Origin: UBA5314 sp964635975
GTDB taxonomy: Bacteria; Bacillota; Syntrophomonadia; Syntrophomonadales; Syntrophomonadaceae
NCBI GenBank assembly: GCA_964635975.1
Contig: CAZWPO010000049.1
Span: forward strand, 1 to 13,333
DNA length: 13,333 nucleotides
Reading direction: 5' to 3'
This document shows positions 1-6,700 of this stretch, piece by piece. Made by a program: the position numbers and the translations under genes. Every line of letters starts with the position of its first letter. Position 1 is the first letter of the stretch. The notes below the pieces were generated by a model, which was given only the letters and a program-made list of their open reading frames with translations, did no database searches and was not told the DNA's origin.

Positions 1-45
1 TTCACACGGTAGAAGTCGTGGGTTCGAAACCCTCTGCGCCCACCA
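1..45 (+). tRNA. tRNA-Val(CAC), 3' part only
   Basis: This is the 3' portion of a tRNA whose 5' half lies before the window. Reading back from the encoded CCA at 43-45, the discriminator is A42 and the 3' acceptor strand is 35-41. The T arm is 18-34 with loop TTCGAAA at 23-29. The variable loop is 13-17 and the 3' anticodon stem is 8-12. That places the anticodon loop TTCACAC at 1-7, with anticodon CAC, which is valine. One T-stem pair (19 with 33) is a T-T mismatch. The amino-acid identity depends on this back-count because the 5' half is absent. Confidence 0.85.
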
Positions 46-58
46 TATGAATTCTAAA

Positions 59-90
59 TGCCAGGATGTTGCTCCTGGCATTATTATTTT
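59..90 (+). terminator. Rho-independent terminator after tRNA-Val
   Basis: An 8-bp perfect stem (TGCCAGGA at 59-66 with TCCTGGCA at 73-80) has a 6-base loop. It is followed by TTATTATTTT. It sits 14 bases after the tRNA CCA end and would end the tRNA transcript. Confidence 0.85.
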
Positions 91-192
91 ACGCTACAGG
101 TATTTATAATCTTAAATGGAGCAGATTGGCGCGAATGAATAAAGACCTGATTAAACAAAACTAAGAAGAAAAGAAAGGCGGGTTTGCTGAAA

Positions 193-306
193 ATGATGAA
201 AACAGGAACGATACGGTTTCTTTTCCTGTGCAGCGGGATCTTTCTGGGTGCAGTCTGGGAGATGGCAAAAGTGCATGAAAAAATTGCCCATCCGATAAAA
301 GATTAA
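193..306 (+). CDS. Possible 37-aa single-span membrane peptide
   Basis: A short open frame from ATG at 193 (a second ATG follows at 196) to TAA at 304-306. The product begins MMKTGTIRFLFLCSGIF, has one hydrophobic segment at about residues 8-22, and ends in a charged tail (MAKVHEKIAHPIKD). A purine-rich AAAGGCGGG at 174-182 lies 10-13 bases upstream and could act as a ribosome site. A perfect TATAAT lies at 105-110, but its -35 partner is poor. A terminator hairpin follows at 353-398. I do not recognise the peptide. It could be a real membrane micropeptide or a chance frame in a short intergenic stretch. Confidence 0.4.
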   Translation: MMKTGTIRFLFLCSGIFLGAVWEMAKVHEKIAHPIKD

Positions 307-352
307 ACGGGGATGATATTCCGGGAAAAACAACAATCTCTTGTGAAGTAAA

Positions 353-398
353 CGCCAGGGCTTGGCCATTAGAAGGAGGGATTGCCCTGGCGGGTTTT
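353..398. terminator. Hairpin terminator between convergent genes
   Basis: A 9-bp perfect inverted repeat (CGCCAGGGC at 353-361, GCCCTGGCG at 384-392) encloses a 22-base loop. GGTTTT follows on the plus strand and AAAC/GTTT-type ends flank the other side. It lies between the small plus-strand frame ending at 306 and the minus-strand gene ending at 454, so it may serve both directions. The long loop makes it weaker than the other terminators here. Confidence 0.6.
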
Positions 399-453
399 AA
401 GCATTATTGGCTAGAACTGCCCATAACATGGGGAGTTCTTTCTTGTTTTTCAG

Positions 454-768
454 CTACCTTCCCTGGATCGTTTTATAACAAGAGATACATACTATTTCAC
501 AGTTTTTAAGATCGGAATGCCCAAAAGGATCTATATGATGAGCTTCCCAGCCTCCCGGCAATTCCTGTCCCCGGTAATTGTAGACCAGGGGAATAGCACA
601 GCGGGAAAGGTGGCCATGCGATTGCCGGGAACATTCACATAAGCCTCCGGATCTCTGAAAAGCGGCGTTGACTGCAGCCTGGGCAAAGGAATCAACCACT
701 GGCTCAAAAGTATCCACCATTGGCCCGGAGGCAAGCCTTGCTGACGTATCAGATAATGATGTAGCCAT
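454..768 (-). CDS. Small HNH-endonuclease-like zinc protein
   Basis: This is a 104-aa protein with an HNH/McrA-like core in its second half. A Cys pair (CECS, about residue 44) comes first, then a further Cys near residue 57. Next is the HNH block WEAHHIDPFG, followed by an Asn and CEIVCISCY near the C-terminus. HNH domains cut DNA through a beta-beta-alpha metal fold held by zinc cysteines. The usual block ends CxxCH, but here it ends CISCY, so the last His is Tyr and catalysis may be altered. The ribosome site GGGGGA lies about 8 bases before the ATG at 768. The gene is alone, with its own promoter at 810-837. No terminase, methylase or phage gene is beside it, so its role (repair, restriction relic or other) is open. 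Confidence 0.7.
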   Translation of the reverse strand: MATSLSDTSARLASGPMVDTFEPVVDSFAQAAVNAAFQRSGGLCECSRQSHGHLSRCAIPLVYNYRGQELPGGWEAHHIDPFGHSDLKNCEIVCISCYKTIQGR

Positions 769-809
769 TTTTATATCCCCCTACTTTGTGATTTAATTAT
801 CATACCATA

Positions 810-837
810 ATAATAACATAATATGCTAAGATGTTAA
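810..837 (-). promoter_or_regulatory. SigA-type promoter for the HNH-like gene
   Basis: On the minus strand, TTAACA (837-832) and TATTAT (815-810) are separated by 16 bases. Each differs from the -35 and -10 consensus at one position. The start of transcription would fall near 803, giving a leader of about 35 bases to the ATG at 768. Confidence 0.55.
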
Positions 838-888
838 ACACCTTTTAGATTAATATTATGAGCTAATTTTCTATTTGATAATCAGATG

Positions 889-909
889 GCAGGCCTGCTT
901 AATAGCAGG
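889..909. repeat. Palindrome and inverted repeat over a promoter -35
   Basis: GCAGGCCTGC at 889-898 is a perfect 10-base palindrome. Its right half, CCTGC (894-898), is repeated in inverted form as GCAGG at 905-909 after 6 bases. The last GCAGG is the core of the sigma-H-like -35 element at 905-913. The arrangement resembles an operator, but no protein can be named for it. Confidence 0.4.
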
Positions 910-934
910 ATAATAGGGCGCATTTACAGAATAC
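905..934 (+). promoter_or_regulatory. Sigma-H-like promoter for nucleotidase-sirtuin unit
   Basis: GCAGGATAA (905-913), a 12-base spacer, and ACAGAATAC (926-934). The Bacillus sigma-H consensus is RNAGGAWWW, 11-12 bases, RNNGAATWW. The -35 half matches at every position and the -10 half at all but the last. Transcription would begin near 940 and leave a leader of about 80 bases before the GTG at 1021. Sigma-H drives entry into sporulation and stationary phase in Bacilli and Clostridia. The assignment rests on consensus match alone. Confidence 0.55.
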
Positions 935-1020
935 TGCAGATACTGAACGCTTTACATTTAGTGAGGCAGCAAGGGGTCTAACCAACGAAATCTTAAATCA
1001 TGCGGGGGGTAGTTCAAGCA

Positions 1021-1602
1021 GTGCGGATTGGCATAGATATAGATAATACCATAACCAGAACGTCAAAGACAATTATGAGATATGCAGATCTTTTTGCGAA
1101 AGCAAACCAGCTAAATGCTGTGCCGAATTACACTGAATACTATATTGAAGACGCACTTGGATGGCCTAAAAAGATGGTTGAGCGGTTTATGGAGCAGCAC
1201 TTGCTCGAGATCTACAGCGAGGTTCAGCCCAAATGCCGTGCCGCTGAAGTAATTCGAGAGTTGAGCGAAAAGCATGCTTTGATCTTAATTACCTCCAGAA
1301 ACCGGTTTTATCCGGGAATAGAGGAAGCTACCAGAGATTGGTTAGCCAGGTACTCGATTCCCTATGATCTGCTGGTGATGAACGCAACCGACAATATGCA
1401 TCATTTTAGCAAAGTTCAGGCGTGTAGAGACAATATGGTAGAAATAATGATTGAAGACCATCATGATTTAGCTGTCGAGCTGAGTGCTTACTTACCGGTG
1501 ATCTTATTTTCCTATCCATATAATCAGCATGTCGATGCACCTAATATCACGCGTGTTAATGATTGGAACCAGGTCAAGCAGCTTTTAGATGCCGTGGATT
1601 AA
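1021..1602 (+). CDS. HAD-superfamily nucleotidase, YqfW/NT5C-like
   Basis: A 193-aa soluble protein resembling the YqfW / NT5C (5'(3')-deoxyribonucleotidase) branch of the HAD phosphatases, which remove phosphate from nucleotides. HAD motif I is RIGIDIDNTIT near the N-terminus, with nucleophile Asp6 and acid/base Asp8. Motif II is the Ser in LILITSRN. Motif III/IV lies in the KVQACRDN and IEDHHDLA segments, with Glu-Asp as the likely metal ligands. I choose GTG at 1021 because GGGGGG at 1004-1009 sits 11 bases upstream and the protein then opens directly on motif I. The in-frame ATG at 1000 would overlap that ribosome site and lacks its own. The sirtuin gene follows after about 31 bases, so the two are probably co-transcribed. 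The substrate is not determined by the sequence. Confidence 0.8.
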   Translation: MRIGIDIDNTITRTSKTIMRYADLFAKANQLNAVPNYTEYYIEDALGWPKKMVERFMEQHLLEIYSEVQPKCRAAEVIRELSEKHALILITSRNRFYPGIEEATRDWLARYSIPYDLLVMNATDNMHHFSKVQACRDNMVEIMIEDHHDLAVELSAYLPVILFSYPYNQHVDAPNITRVNDWNQVKQLLDAVD

Positions 1603-1633
1603 ACTATGATAATTTTATTAGCAGAGGTTGGTG

Positions 1634-2404
1634 ATGGGTATGCATGCATCAGATGACATCAATAAAATCGTTAAAGCAATGAAAGCTTCAAAAAATACGG
1701 TAGTTGTTACCGGAGCTGGAATTAGCACGGAAGCCGGAATCCCTGATTTTCGCGGACAAAATGGAATATACCGGCAGCTTGGGGAGAATCGGGTCATGAA
1801 TATAATCAATATTGATTATTTTAGGCGCGAACCGGAAAAGTTCTATGAATTCTTCCGGGCTCATTTCGATTTTCCAGCTGCTGAGCCCAGTAAAGCCCAT
1901 TACATTCTGGCCGACATGGAAACAAAAGGCTTTGTGCGAGGGGTCGTTACTCAGAACATAGATCACCTGCATCAAAAAGCGGGCAGCAAAAAAGTAGTTG
2001 CCATCCACGGTAATGCCGGACAATACATCTGCACTTCCCCACGCTGCAAGAACATAGTCAGCAGCGATTATGTGGAACAGAATTATCCGGATACTGTGCC
2101 CAGGTGCCCGGAATGTTCATCTATACTCAAACCTGATGTTATTCTATTTGGAGAAAATATTTATAATTATATCGACGCGCGCGAGATGATATTGGGGGCG
2201 CGTCTTGTGATTGTCATAGGATCATCATTGACAGTATATCCACTGGCAGGGCTTGTAAAAGAGTTTTCCACATTCACCCAGGATCTGATAATCATCAACA
2301 AGGGCTTTACTCACCTGGACCATGCAGCCATGGTGAAAATTGAGGTCGGATCAGGAAGCAGCGGGGATATACTCGAAGAAGTAATGCGGGGCTTGACCGA
2401 TTAG
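1634..2404 (+). CDS. NAD-dependent protein deacylase, Sir2 family
   Basis: A 256-aa sirtuin of normal bacterial length. It removes acyl groups from lysines using NAD+, giving nicotinamide and O-acyl-ADP-ribose. Visible motifs are the NAD-binding GAGISTEAGIPDFRG near residue 28, TQNIDHLH, catalytic His in AIHGNAG, the zinc site CTSPRC (a C-x4-C pair) with CPEC, then KPDVILFGE and GSSLTVYP. The Tyr and Arg that select succinyl/malonyl groups in CobB/SIRT5 are not evident at FYEFFRAHF, so a neutral acyl preference is likely. TTG, GTG, ATG and ATG all occur in frame at 1628, 1631, 1634 and 1640. AGAGG at 1623-1627 best fits ATG 1634 with 6 bases of spacing. It is the second gene of the nucleotidase unit, and a terminator follows at 2499-2520. 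Confidence 0.93.
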   Translation: MGMHASDDINKIVKAMKASKNTVVVTGAGISTEAGIPDFRGQNGIYRQLGENRVMNIINIDYFRREPEKFYEFFRAHFDFPAAEPSKAHYILADMETKGFVRGVVTQNIDHLHQKAGSKKVVAIHGNAGQYICTSPRCKNIVSSDYVEQNYPDTVPRCPECSSILKPDVILFGENIYNYIDAREMILGARLVIVIGSSLTVYPLAGLVKEFSTFTQDLIIINKGFTHLDHAAMVKIEVGSGSSGDILEEVMRGLTD

Positions 2405-2498
2405 GTGGTGAGCGTACACCGAGCAGAGCCCACAATCGATTAGCGATTTGCCAAAAAGTGCTTGTTGGCGATAGCAAGTTTAAAAAATTAACTTTCTG

Positions 2499-2525
2499 CC
2501 GGGGGCTTTTCCCGGTTTTACTTTT
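2499..2525 (+). terminator. Terminator after the sirtuin gene
   Basis: CCGGG (2499-2503) pairs with CCCGG (2511-2515) around a 7-base loop and is followed by TTTTACTTTT. The stem is short but all GC. It lies about 95 bases after the sirtuin stop and before the next promoter, separating the two units. Confidence 0.65.
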
Positions 2526-2574
2526 GGAGTAGCAGAGATAGTGAAGCTGGGGATAGAATCCTAAGGAAAAAATA

Positions 2575-2603
2575 GCAGGATTTACGTCGAAAATGTAGAA
2601 ATG
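2575..2603 (+). promoter_or_regulatory. Sigma-H-like promoter of the kinase/lipoprotein operon
   Basis: GCAGGATTT (2575-2583), an 11-base spacer, and GTAGAAATG (2595-2603). The -35 half matches the sigma-H consensus RNAGGAWWW fully. The -10 half keeps the GAA core and departs at the following T and the last base. It shares GCAGGAT with the promoter-like site at 905. Transcription from about 2610 gives a leader of roughly 65 bases to the first lipoprotein gene. No better housekeeping promoter is seen in the 2520-2674 gap. Confidence 0.5.
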
Positions 2604-2674
2604 CTCACCTAATATTATTATGATAGCCGCCCATAAATTTTCTACGGGCATATAGAATTGAGGAGTGATAAAAG

Positions 2675-3541
2675 ATGAAATTTGGATGGGAAAAGAAACT
2701 GGTTCTGAGCTTGATGCTTCTCTTGCTGGCGGGTATGCTTGTATCCGGATGCAGCAAAAACCAGCCTGGCTCTACGGCTGGAAAAGCTGGTGATGCTCAA
2801 AGCCAGCAGCCTGAGACGGTGCCGGTGCCTACATGGGATCAACTGATATCCAACCGGGACAGCAAAGTCCCTTCTGCTAGCGAAGTGTCAGGGCGCTATA
2901 CGGGCGTGATGGTTTTTACCGAAGTAAAAGTGCCTCAGCCCAAGGAAGGGAGCAGCGACGAACAGGCTATGGAAGCATGCGGCTATGCTATGCTGGCAGC
3001 GTTGAAAGATGCTCCGCTACCCACCGTTATTGATTTGCAGGTAGGAGCAGACGGAAAAGGAACCCTAACTATGAATATTCAAGGGCTCAGCGATCAGGAC
3101 GGCAGTAAGCCGGAGTCAACCCCTATTACTTATGCCAACGGAAAAATTACCATCAATGAAATGCAAGACGATCCCGATACCATAACCACTCAGGACATTT
3201 CCGTTTCTTTCCTGAACAAGGACTATAAGCAGGGTCTTGGGGCAAAAGCCGGCGAGGAAAAAGCCAAGGCCAAAGCTGCTCAAGATGAGTTGACTCAGCT
3301 CAAGGCCAAACTTGCCAGCGCTCCAGAAAGTGAAAAGGCCAAACTGGAAACTGAAATTAAACAAAAGGAAGCCATCGCCAAGATGAGGGATACGTCTTCT
3401 ATTTATATGGAGCAGCTTTCCAATGCTAACGCGACCCTGGTGTTTAATGGGAGTATATCAGCTCAGTCCAAGGATGGTCAGATGTCGATAAAGGGCATTA
3501 TAACTGCCGTTAATGCAATTGTTACCCTTCCTCAGCAATAA
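2675..3541 (+). CDS. Lipoprotein with C-terminal coiled-coil segment
   Basis: A 288-aa exported lipoprotein. The signal peptide has a charged start (MKFGWEKK), a hydrophobic core and the lipobox VSGC, so lipidation would be at Cys26. The mature part begins with a Ser/Gln/Pro-rich linker. A globular stretch contains SGRYTGVMVF and looks beta-rich. Residues about 185-235 are highly charged, rich in Lys, Ala, Glu and Gln, and have the heptad character of a coiled coil. A final beta-like segment follows. The start is fixed by GAGGAG about 10 bases before the ATG. It is the first gene of the seven-gene operon and is followed after 9 bases by the Lgt-like gene. I do not recognise a family; a surface partner of the downstream kinases is inference from position. 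Confidence 0.85.
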   Translation: MKFGWEKKLVLSLMLLLLAGMLVSGCSKNQPGSTAGKAGDAQSQQPETVPVPTWDQLISNRDSKVPSASEVSGRYTGVMVFTEVKVPQPKEGSSDEQAMEACGYAMLAALKDAPLPTVIDLQVGADGKGTLTMNIQGLSDQDGSKPESTPITYANGKITINEMQDDPDTITTQDISVSFLNKDYKQGLGAKAGEEKAKAKAAQDELTQLKAKLASAPESEKAKLETEIKQKEAIAKMRDTSSIYMEQLSNANATLVFNGSISAQSKDGQMSIKGIITAVNAIVTLPQQ

Positions 3542-3550
3542 GGAGGAACT

Positions 3551-4393
3551 TTGTATCCGCAAATCTATTTGCCATGGGGTGATGGAATACCCCTGGGCTC
3601 ATACCGTTTATTTATGTTGCTTTTTGCCCTTGCAGTTTCGCTGGGGGCCTACTTGCTAGGCCGCCAGCGAGGATTAAATGCGGGACGTCTGCTGATTTTG
3701 ATAGTCATAGTTGATCTCTCTGGTTTACTGGGCAGCCGCCTGCTATATCTGCTGAGCCAGGGAGGCTTAGCGGCACTTAGTTCTGACAGCCTCTTTGATA
3801 TGCATTTCAGGTACTTTTCTGTATATGGAGGCCTGGTGATGGCGAGCCTGTTGGGATTCATTGCCTGTGTGATAATGAGACTGAATCCGTGGATTGTGGC
3901 TGATGCTTTTACGCCGGGTTTGGGTGTCGGTCTCGGATTTGCCAAGATAGGATGCTTTTTAAACGGCTGCTGCTTTGGATCAGTGACGTCCCTGCCGTGG
4001 GGTATAATATACCCGCAAGGGACACAAGCATTTAATTACCAACTTTTTAGCAGTTCATCGGTATTCTATACCAATATGCTGCCACTTCATCCGGTTCAAA
4101 TATACGAGGCACTGGCCGGGTTCAGTGGCGCGGTTCTTTGCTGGCTGACCTATCGCTATACTAAAAAGGTTCCAGGACTATCGCTGCTATTGCTGGGTTT
4201 CTGGTTCAGCGCCTGGCGCTGGTTTCTATTCAGTTTTCGTGCCTCGGCAATAAGGGGCGCGCTGGATTTTCAAATATATCCATGGCTCTATGCTTCCCTG
4301 CTGTTACTTATGGTAGTAATTGCGCTTTTCAGGATGCGTCAGGAGAAGACCGGCATCTCAGAACTATTATCTATAGGAGTGATTAGACGGTGA
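3551..4393 (+). CDS. Lgt-family diacylglyceryl transferase paralogue
   Basis: A 280-aa polytopic membrane protein of the prolipoprotein diacylglyceryl transferase (Lgt) fold, with about seven hydrophobic segments. Family signposts are FSVYGGLV, the GCFLNGCCFG block, WGIIYPQG, HPVQIYEA and a late WRW. Classical Lgt moves diacylglycerol from phosphatidylglycerol to the lipobox cysteine. Here several key positions differ from E. coli Lgt as I align it from memory. The HGG histidine is Tyr (YGG), the Arg of GRxxNFING is Lys, and the Asn and Glu of that block are Cys. The GCF-NGCC form is known in Lgt-like paralogues. The start is TTG, chosen because AGGAGG at 3541-3546 lies 4 bases upstream. The stop overlaps the next start (GTGA). 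Its gene sits among lipoprotein genes, but its true substrate is uncertain. Confidence 0.85.
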   Translation: MYPQIYLPWGDGIPLGSYRLFMLLFALAVSLGAYLLGRQRGLNAGRLLILIVIVDLSGLLGSRLLYLLSQGGLAALSSDSLFDMHFRYFSVYGGLVMASLLGFIACVIMRLNPWIVADAFTPGLGVGLGFAKIGCFLNGCCFGSVTSLPWGIIYPQGTQAFNYQLFSSSSVFYTNMLPLHPVQIYEALAGFSGAVLCWLTYRYTKKVPGLSLLLLGFWFSAWRWFLFSFRASAIRGALDFQIYPWLYASLLLLMVVIALFRMRQEKTGISELLSIGVIRR

Positions 4394-4872
4394 AGAGGAT
4401 CATAAAAATTACTATATTTATACTTCTGATTGCTTTATCAGGAATAAGCGTTACCGCCTGCCGTAAGGATCCGCTGGGGTGTTCTGTTTCGAGACAGAGT
4501 TCGGAGACCGGGCAGATTACTTCCCCTGAAAATACCCAGGTGGAAACCAGCGCAATTGAGCCTGCGCCCGTAAACCAGGAGCCTACCAAAGCAACTGTTG
4601 TGGTGCAGATACACAGCGCATCCACCAATCGGAATCCTTTTCATGTCAGCGTGGACGGTTTAGTAGGAGCCGCAGCACCCCGCCTGACTCCCGGCGAAGG
4701 CGTCAACCAGCAGAAAGAGATTACAGCGATTGATGGTAAATTTCCGGTCAAAATAACCATATCCAGAAACGGTGCAGCTATCACAATTTTATCCCAAAAC
4801 GTGAGCACAACCAGCTGTAGCGTGCTTATTTTTGAAAACGCTCCCAATGATTTTAAAGCACAGTGGATCTAA
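4390..4872 (+). CDS. Small lipoprotein of unknown function
   Basis: A 160-aa predicted lipoprotein. It has a basic start (MKRIIK), a hydrophobic core and lipobox VTAC, placing the lipid anchor on Cys24. A Ser/Thr/Glu/Pro-rich linker of about 35 residues follows. The compact C-terminal half contains HVSVDGLVGAAAPRLTPGEG and looks mostly beta-strand. It starts with GTG overlapping the stop of the Lgt-like gene by four bases, and GGAG lies about 10 bases upstream, so translation is coupled. The kinase gene begins 35 bases after its stop. I recognise no family. As the second lipoprotein in the operon it may be a surface component acting with the kinase outer domain, which is inference only. Confidence 0.8.
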   Translation: MKRIIKITIFILLIALSGISVTACRKDPLGCSVSRQSSETGQITSPENTQVETSAIEPAPVNQEPTKATVVVQIHSASTNRNPFHVSVDGLVGAAAPRLTPGEGVNQQKEITAIDGKFPVKITISRNGAAITILSQNVSTTSCSVLIFENAPNDFKAQWI

Positions 4873-4907
4873 ACGGCGTAGCAGCTTTAGACCTGGAGGG
4901 TTAACTT

Positions 4908-6671
4908 TTGGATATTAAGAATTTATGTTTGGGCTGTATGGCGGATAAGGGCGAAAGCGAGAGGTGCCCTTACTGCGGGTGGAGCGATGCTGATAGCATA
5001 GACACCGGGCAGCACATACCGCCGGGAACAATTTTGCAGGGAAAGTACTTGCTGGGCCGAGTCCTTGGCCAGGGCGGTTTTGGCATCACCTATCTCGCCT
5101 GGGACCTGGATTTGAATATCAAGCTGGCCATTAAAGAGTACCTCCCCAGAGACTTCGCTACACGTACGCTTGGCGAGACGGCTGTTTCAGTATATCCTGG
5201 TGACGCGTCAGGCTTTTTCGAAGAAGGTCGGGAAAAGTTTCTAGAAGAGGCCCGGACCCTGGCTCGTTTTGAAGAACACCCCAATATTGTATCAGTTAGG
5301 GATTTTTTCAGGGAGAACCAGACCGCCTATTTTGTAATGAACTACATTGAAGGCGTTACTTTGAAAGAATACGTTAAACAGCATGGTGATAAAGTTGACT
5401 TTACCACTGCGTTGTCTGTCATGCTGCCGGTTATGGATGCTCTGGCTGAGGTACACGATCAAAACATTCTACACAGGGATATCAGTCCCGACAACATTTT
5501 TATAACCGAAAAAGGAATTGTAAAGCTTTTAGACTTTGGAGCCGCTCGCCAGGCGATAGGTGAACACAGCAAAAGCCTGTCAGTTATATTAAAGCCTGGA
5601 TACGCTCCTGAGGAGCAGTATAGAAGCAGGGGTAACCAGGGACCCTGGACCGATGTTTATGCCACAGCCGCCACTTTTTACAGGGTCCTGTGTGGTCAGG
5701 TTCCACCTGATTCGCTTGACCGTATGGCGGGGGAGGAATTGATTGCCCCTTCGCAGATGGGGGTAATTATACCGCCTGAGAGTGAAGCTGCCTTGTTAAA
5801 AGCGCTTTCTATCAATGCGGCCGCACGCTTTCAGAATATGCGCGAATTTCAGCAGGCCTTGACGGGAAGAGCGTATGAGCCCCTAAAGGATAGGGCCGCA
5901 CCGGCCGGGACGGCATCGCGGGCAGAGGGACAGAGCAGAGGTGGGGATAAACCAACTCCGAGGATGCTGGTCGCGGGGGTCATAGCTATGCTTTTATCGC
6001 TGATGGCTATCGGCGGTTGGTGGGCTTTCAGCAGCCAGCAGACAGGTTCCGGAACTTACATATTTGCTGACGGGCGTATCTACACTGGGCCTTTAAAGGG
6101 AGGATTGCCAGACGGGCATGGCGTAGTGCAGGTTTCCTCTTTGGGCCAGTATGAAGGTGAATGGAAAGCGGGCGTAGAGAGCGGACAGCAGACATTCACT
6201 TATACTAACGGCAATAGGTATGTCGGAGAGATGAAAGATGGACAGCAATCCGGCCAGGGTACCATGACTCAGACCAATGGAACGAATTATACCGGCAGTT
6301 GGAAAGCTGGCAAGATGGACGGCCAGGGCGTTCTGAAAGCGGCAAACGGCAGCATTTATGAAGGCGAATGGAAAGATGGCCTCCAGAACGGGCAGGGGAA
6401 ATTTACATTTGCAGATGGCAATGTGTATACTGGAGCTTTTCAGGCCGGAAGCATGACCGGTAAAGGCAGCTTCAAGTATACAGACGGGGCTACATATTCA
6501 GGAGATGTTAAGAATGGAAAGCGAGATGGGCAGGGGGTCTATGTCTGGCCGAACGGCGACCGCTATGAAGGCAGCTTTGTCGAAGATCGTAAAGATGGCC
6601 GGGGAAGATTGATAAGAGCCGACGGCACTATAGAAGAAGGTTTTTGGAAATACGATGTGCTAGTCAGGTAG
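4908..6671 (+). CDS. Transmembrane Ser/Thr kinase with MORN repeats (first copy)
   Basis: A 587-aa Hanks-type kinase with an unusual layout. Residues 7-23 form a zinc ribbon (CLGC and CPYC). The kinase domain spans about 45-320: glycine loop GQGGFG (54-59), ATP-binding Lys76 in AIKEY, catalytic loop HRDISPDN (189-196), DFG at 209-211, and GYAPEEQY after the activation loop. The catalytic-loop Lys found in most kinases is Ser193. One membrane span lies at about 352-374. From about 380 to the end are some eight 23-residue MORN repeats of the type YEGEWKDGLQNGQGKFTFAD, predicted outside the cell. GGAGGG at 4895-4900 supports the TTG start with 7 bases of spacing. It probably phosphorylates cytoplasmic proteins in response to a surface ligand; neither is known. 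Confidence 0.92.
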   Translation: MDIKNLCLGCMADKGESERCPYCGWSDADSIDTGQHIPPGTILQGKYLLGRVLGQGGFGITYLAWDLDLNIKLAIKEYLPRDFATRTLGETAVSVYPGDASGFFEEGREKFLEEARTLARFEEHPNIVSVRDFFRENQTAYFVMNYIEGVTLKEYVKQHGDKVDFTTALSVMLPVMDALAEVHDQNILHRDISPDNIFITEKGIVKLLDFGAARQAIGEHSKSLSVILKPGYAPEEQYRSRGNQGPWTDVYATAATFYRVLCGQVPPDSLDRMAGEELIAPSQMGVIIPPESEAALLKALSINAAARFQNMREFQQALTGRAYEPLKDRAAPAGTASRAEGQSRGGDKPTPRMLVAGVIAMLLSLMAIGGWWAFSSQQTGSGTYIFADGRIYTGPLKGGLPDGHGVVQVSSLGQYEGEWKAGVESGQQTFTYTNGNRYVGEMKDGQQSGQGTMTQTNGTNYTGSWKAGKMDGQGVLKAANGSIYEGEWKDGLQNGQGKFTFADGNVYTGAFQAGSMTGKGSFKYTDGATYSGDVKNGKRDGQGVYVWPNGDRYEGSFVEDRKDGRGRLIRADGTIEEGFWKYDVLVR

Positions 6672-6700
6672 CTAAATTCATGAGGAAAGGAATGATTTAC

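Noticed and set aside
1000..1020. ATG at 1000 as the nucleotidase start
   Set aside because: It would add residues ahead of the catalytic motif and sits on top of the GGGGGG ribosome site that serves GTG 1021.
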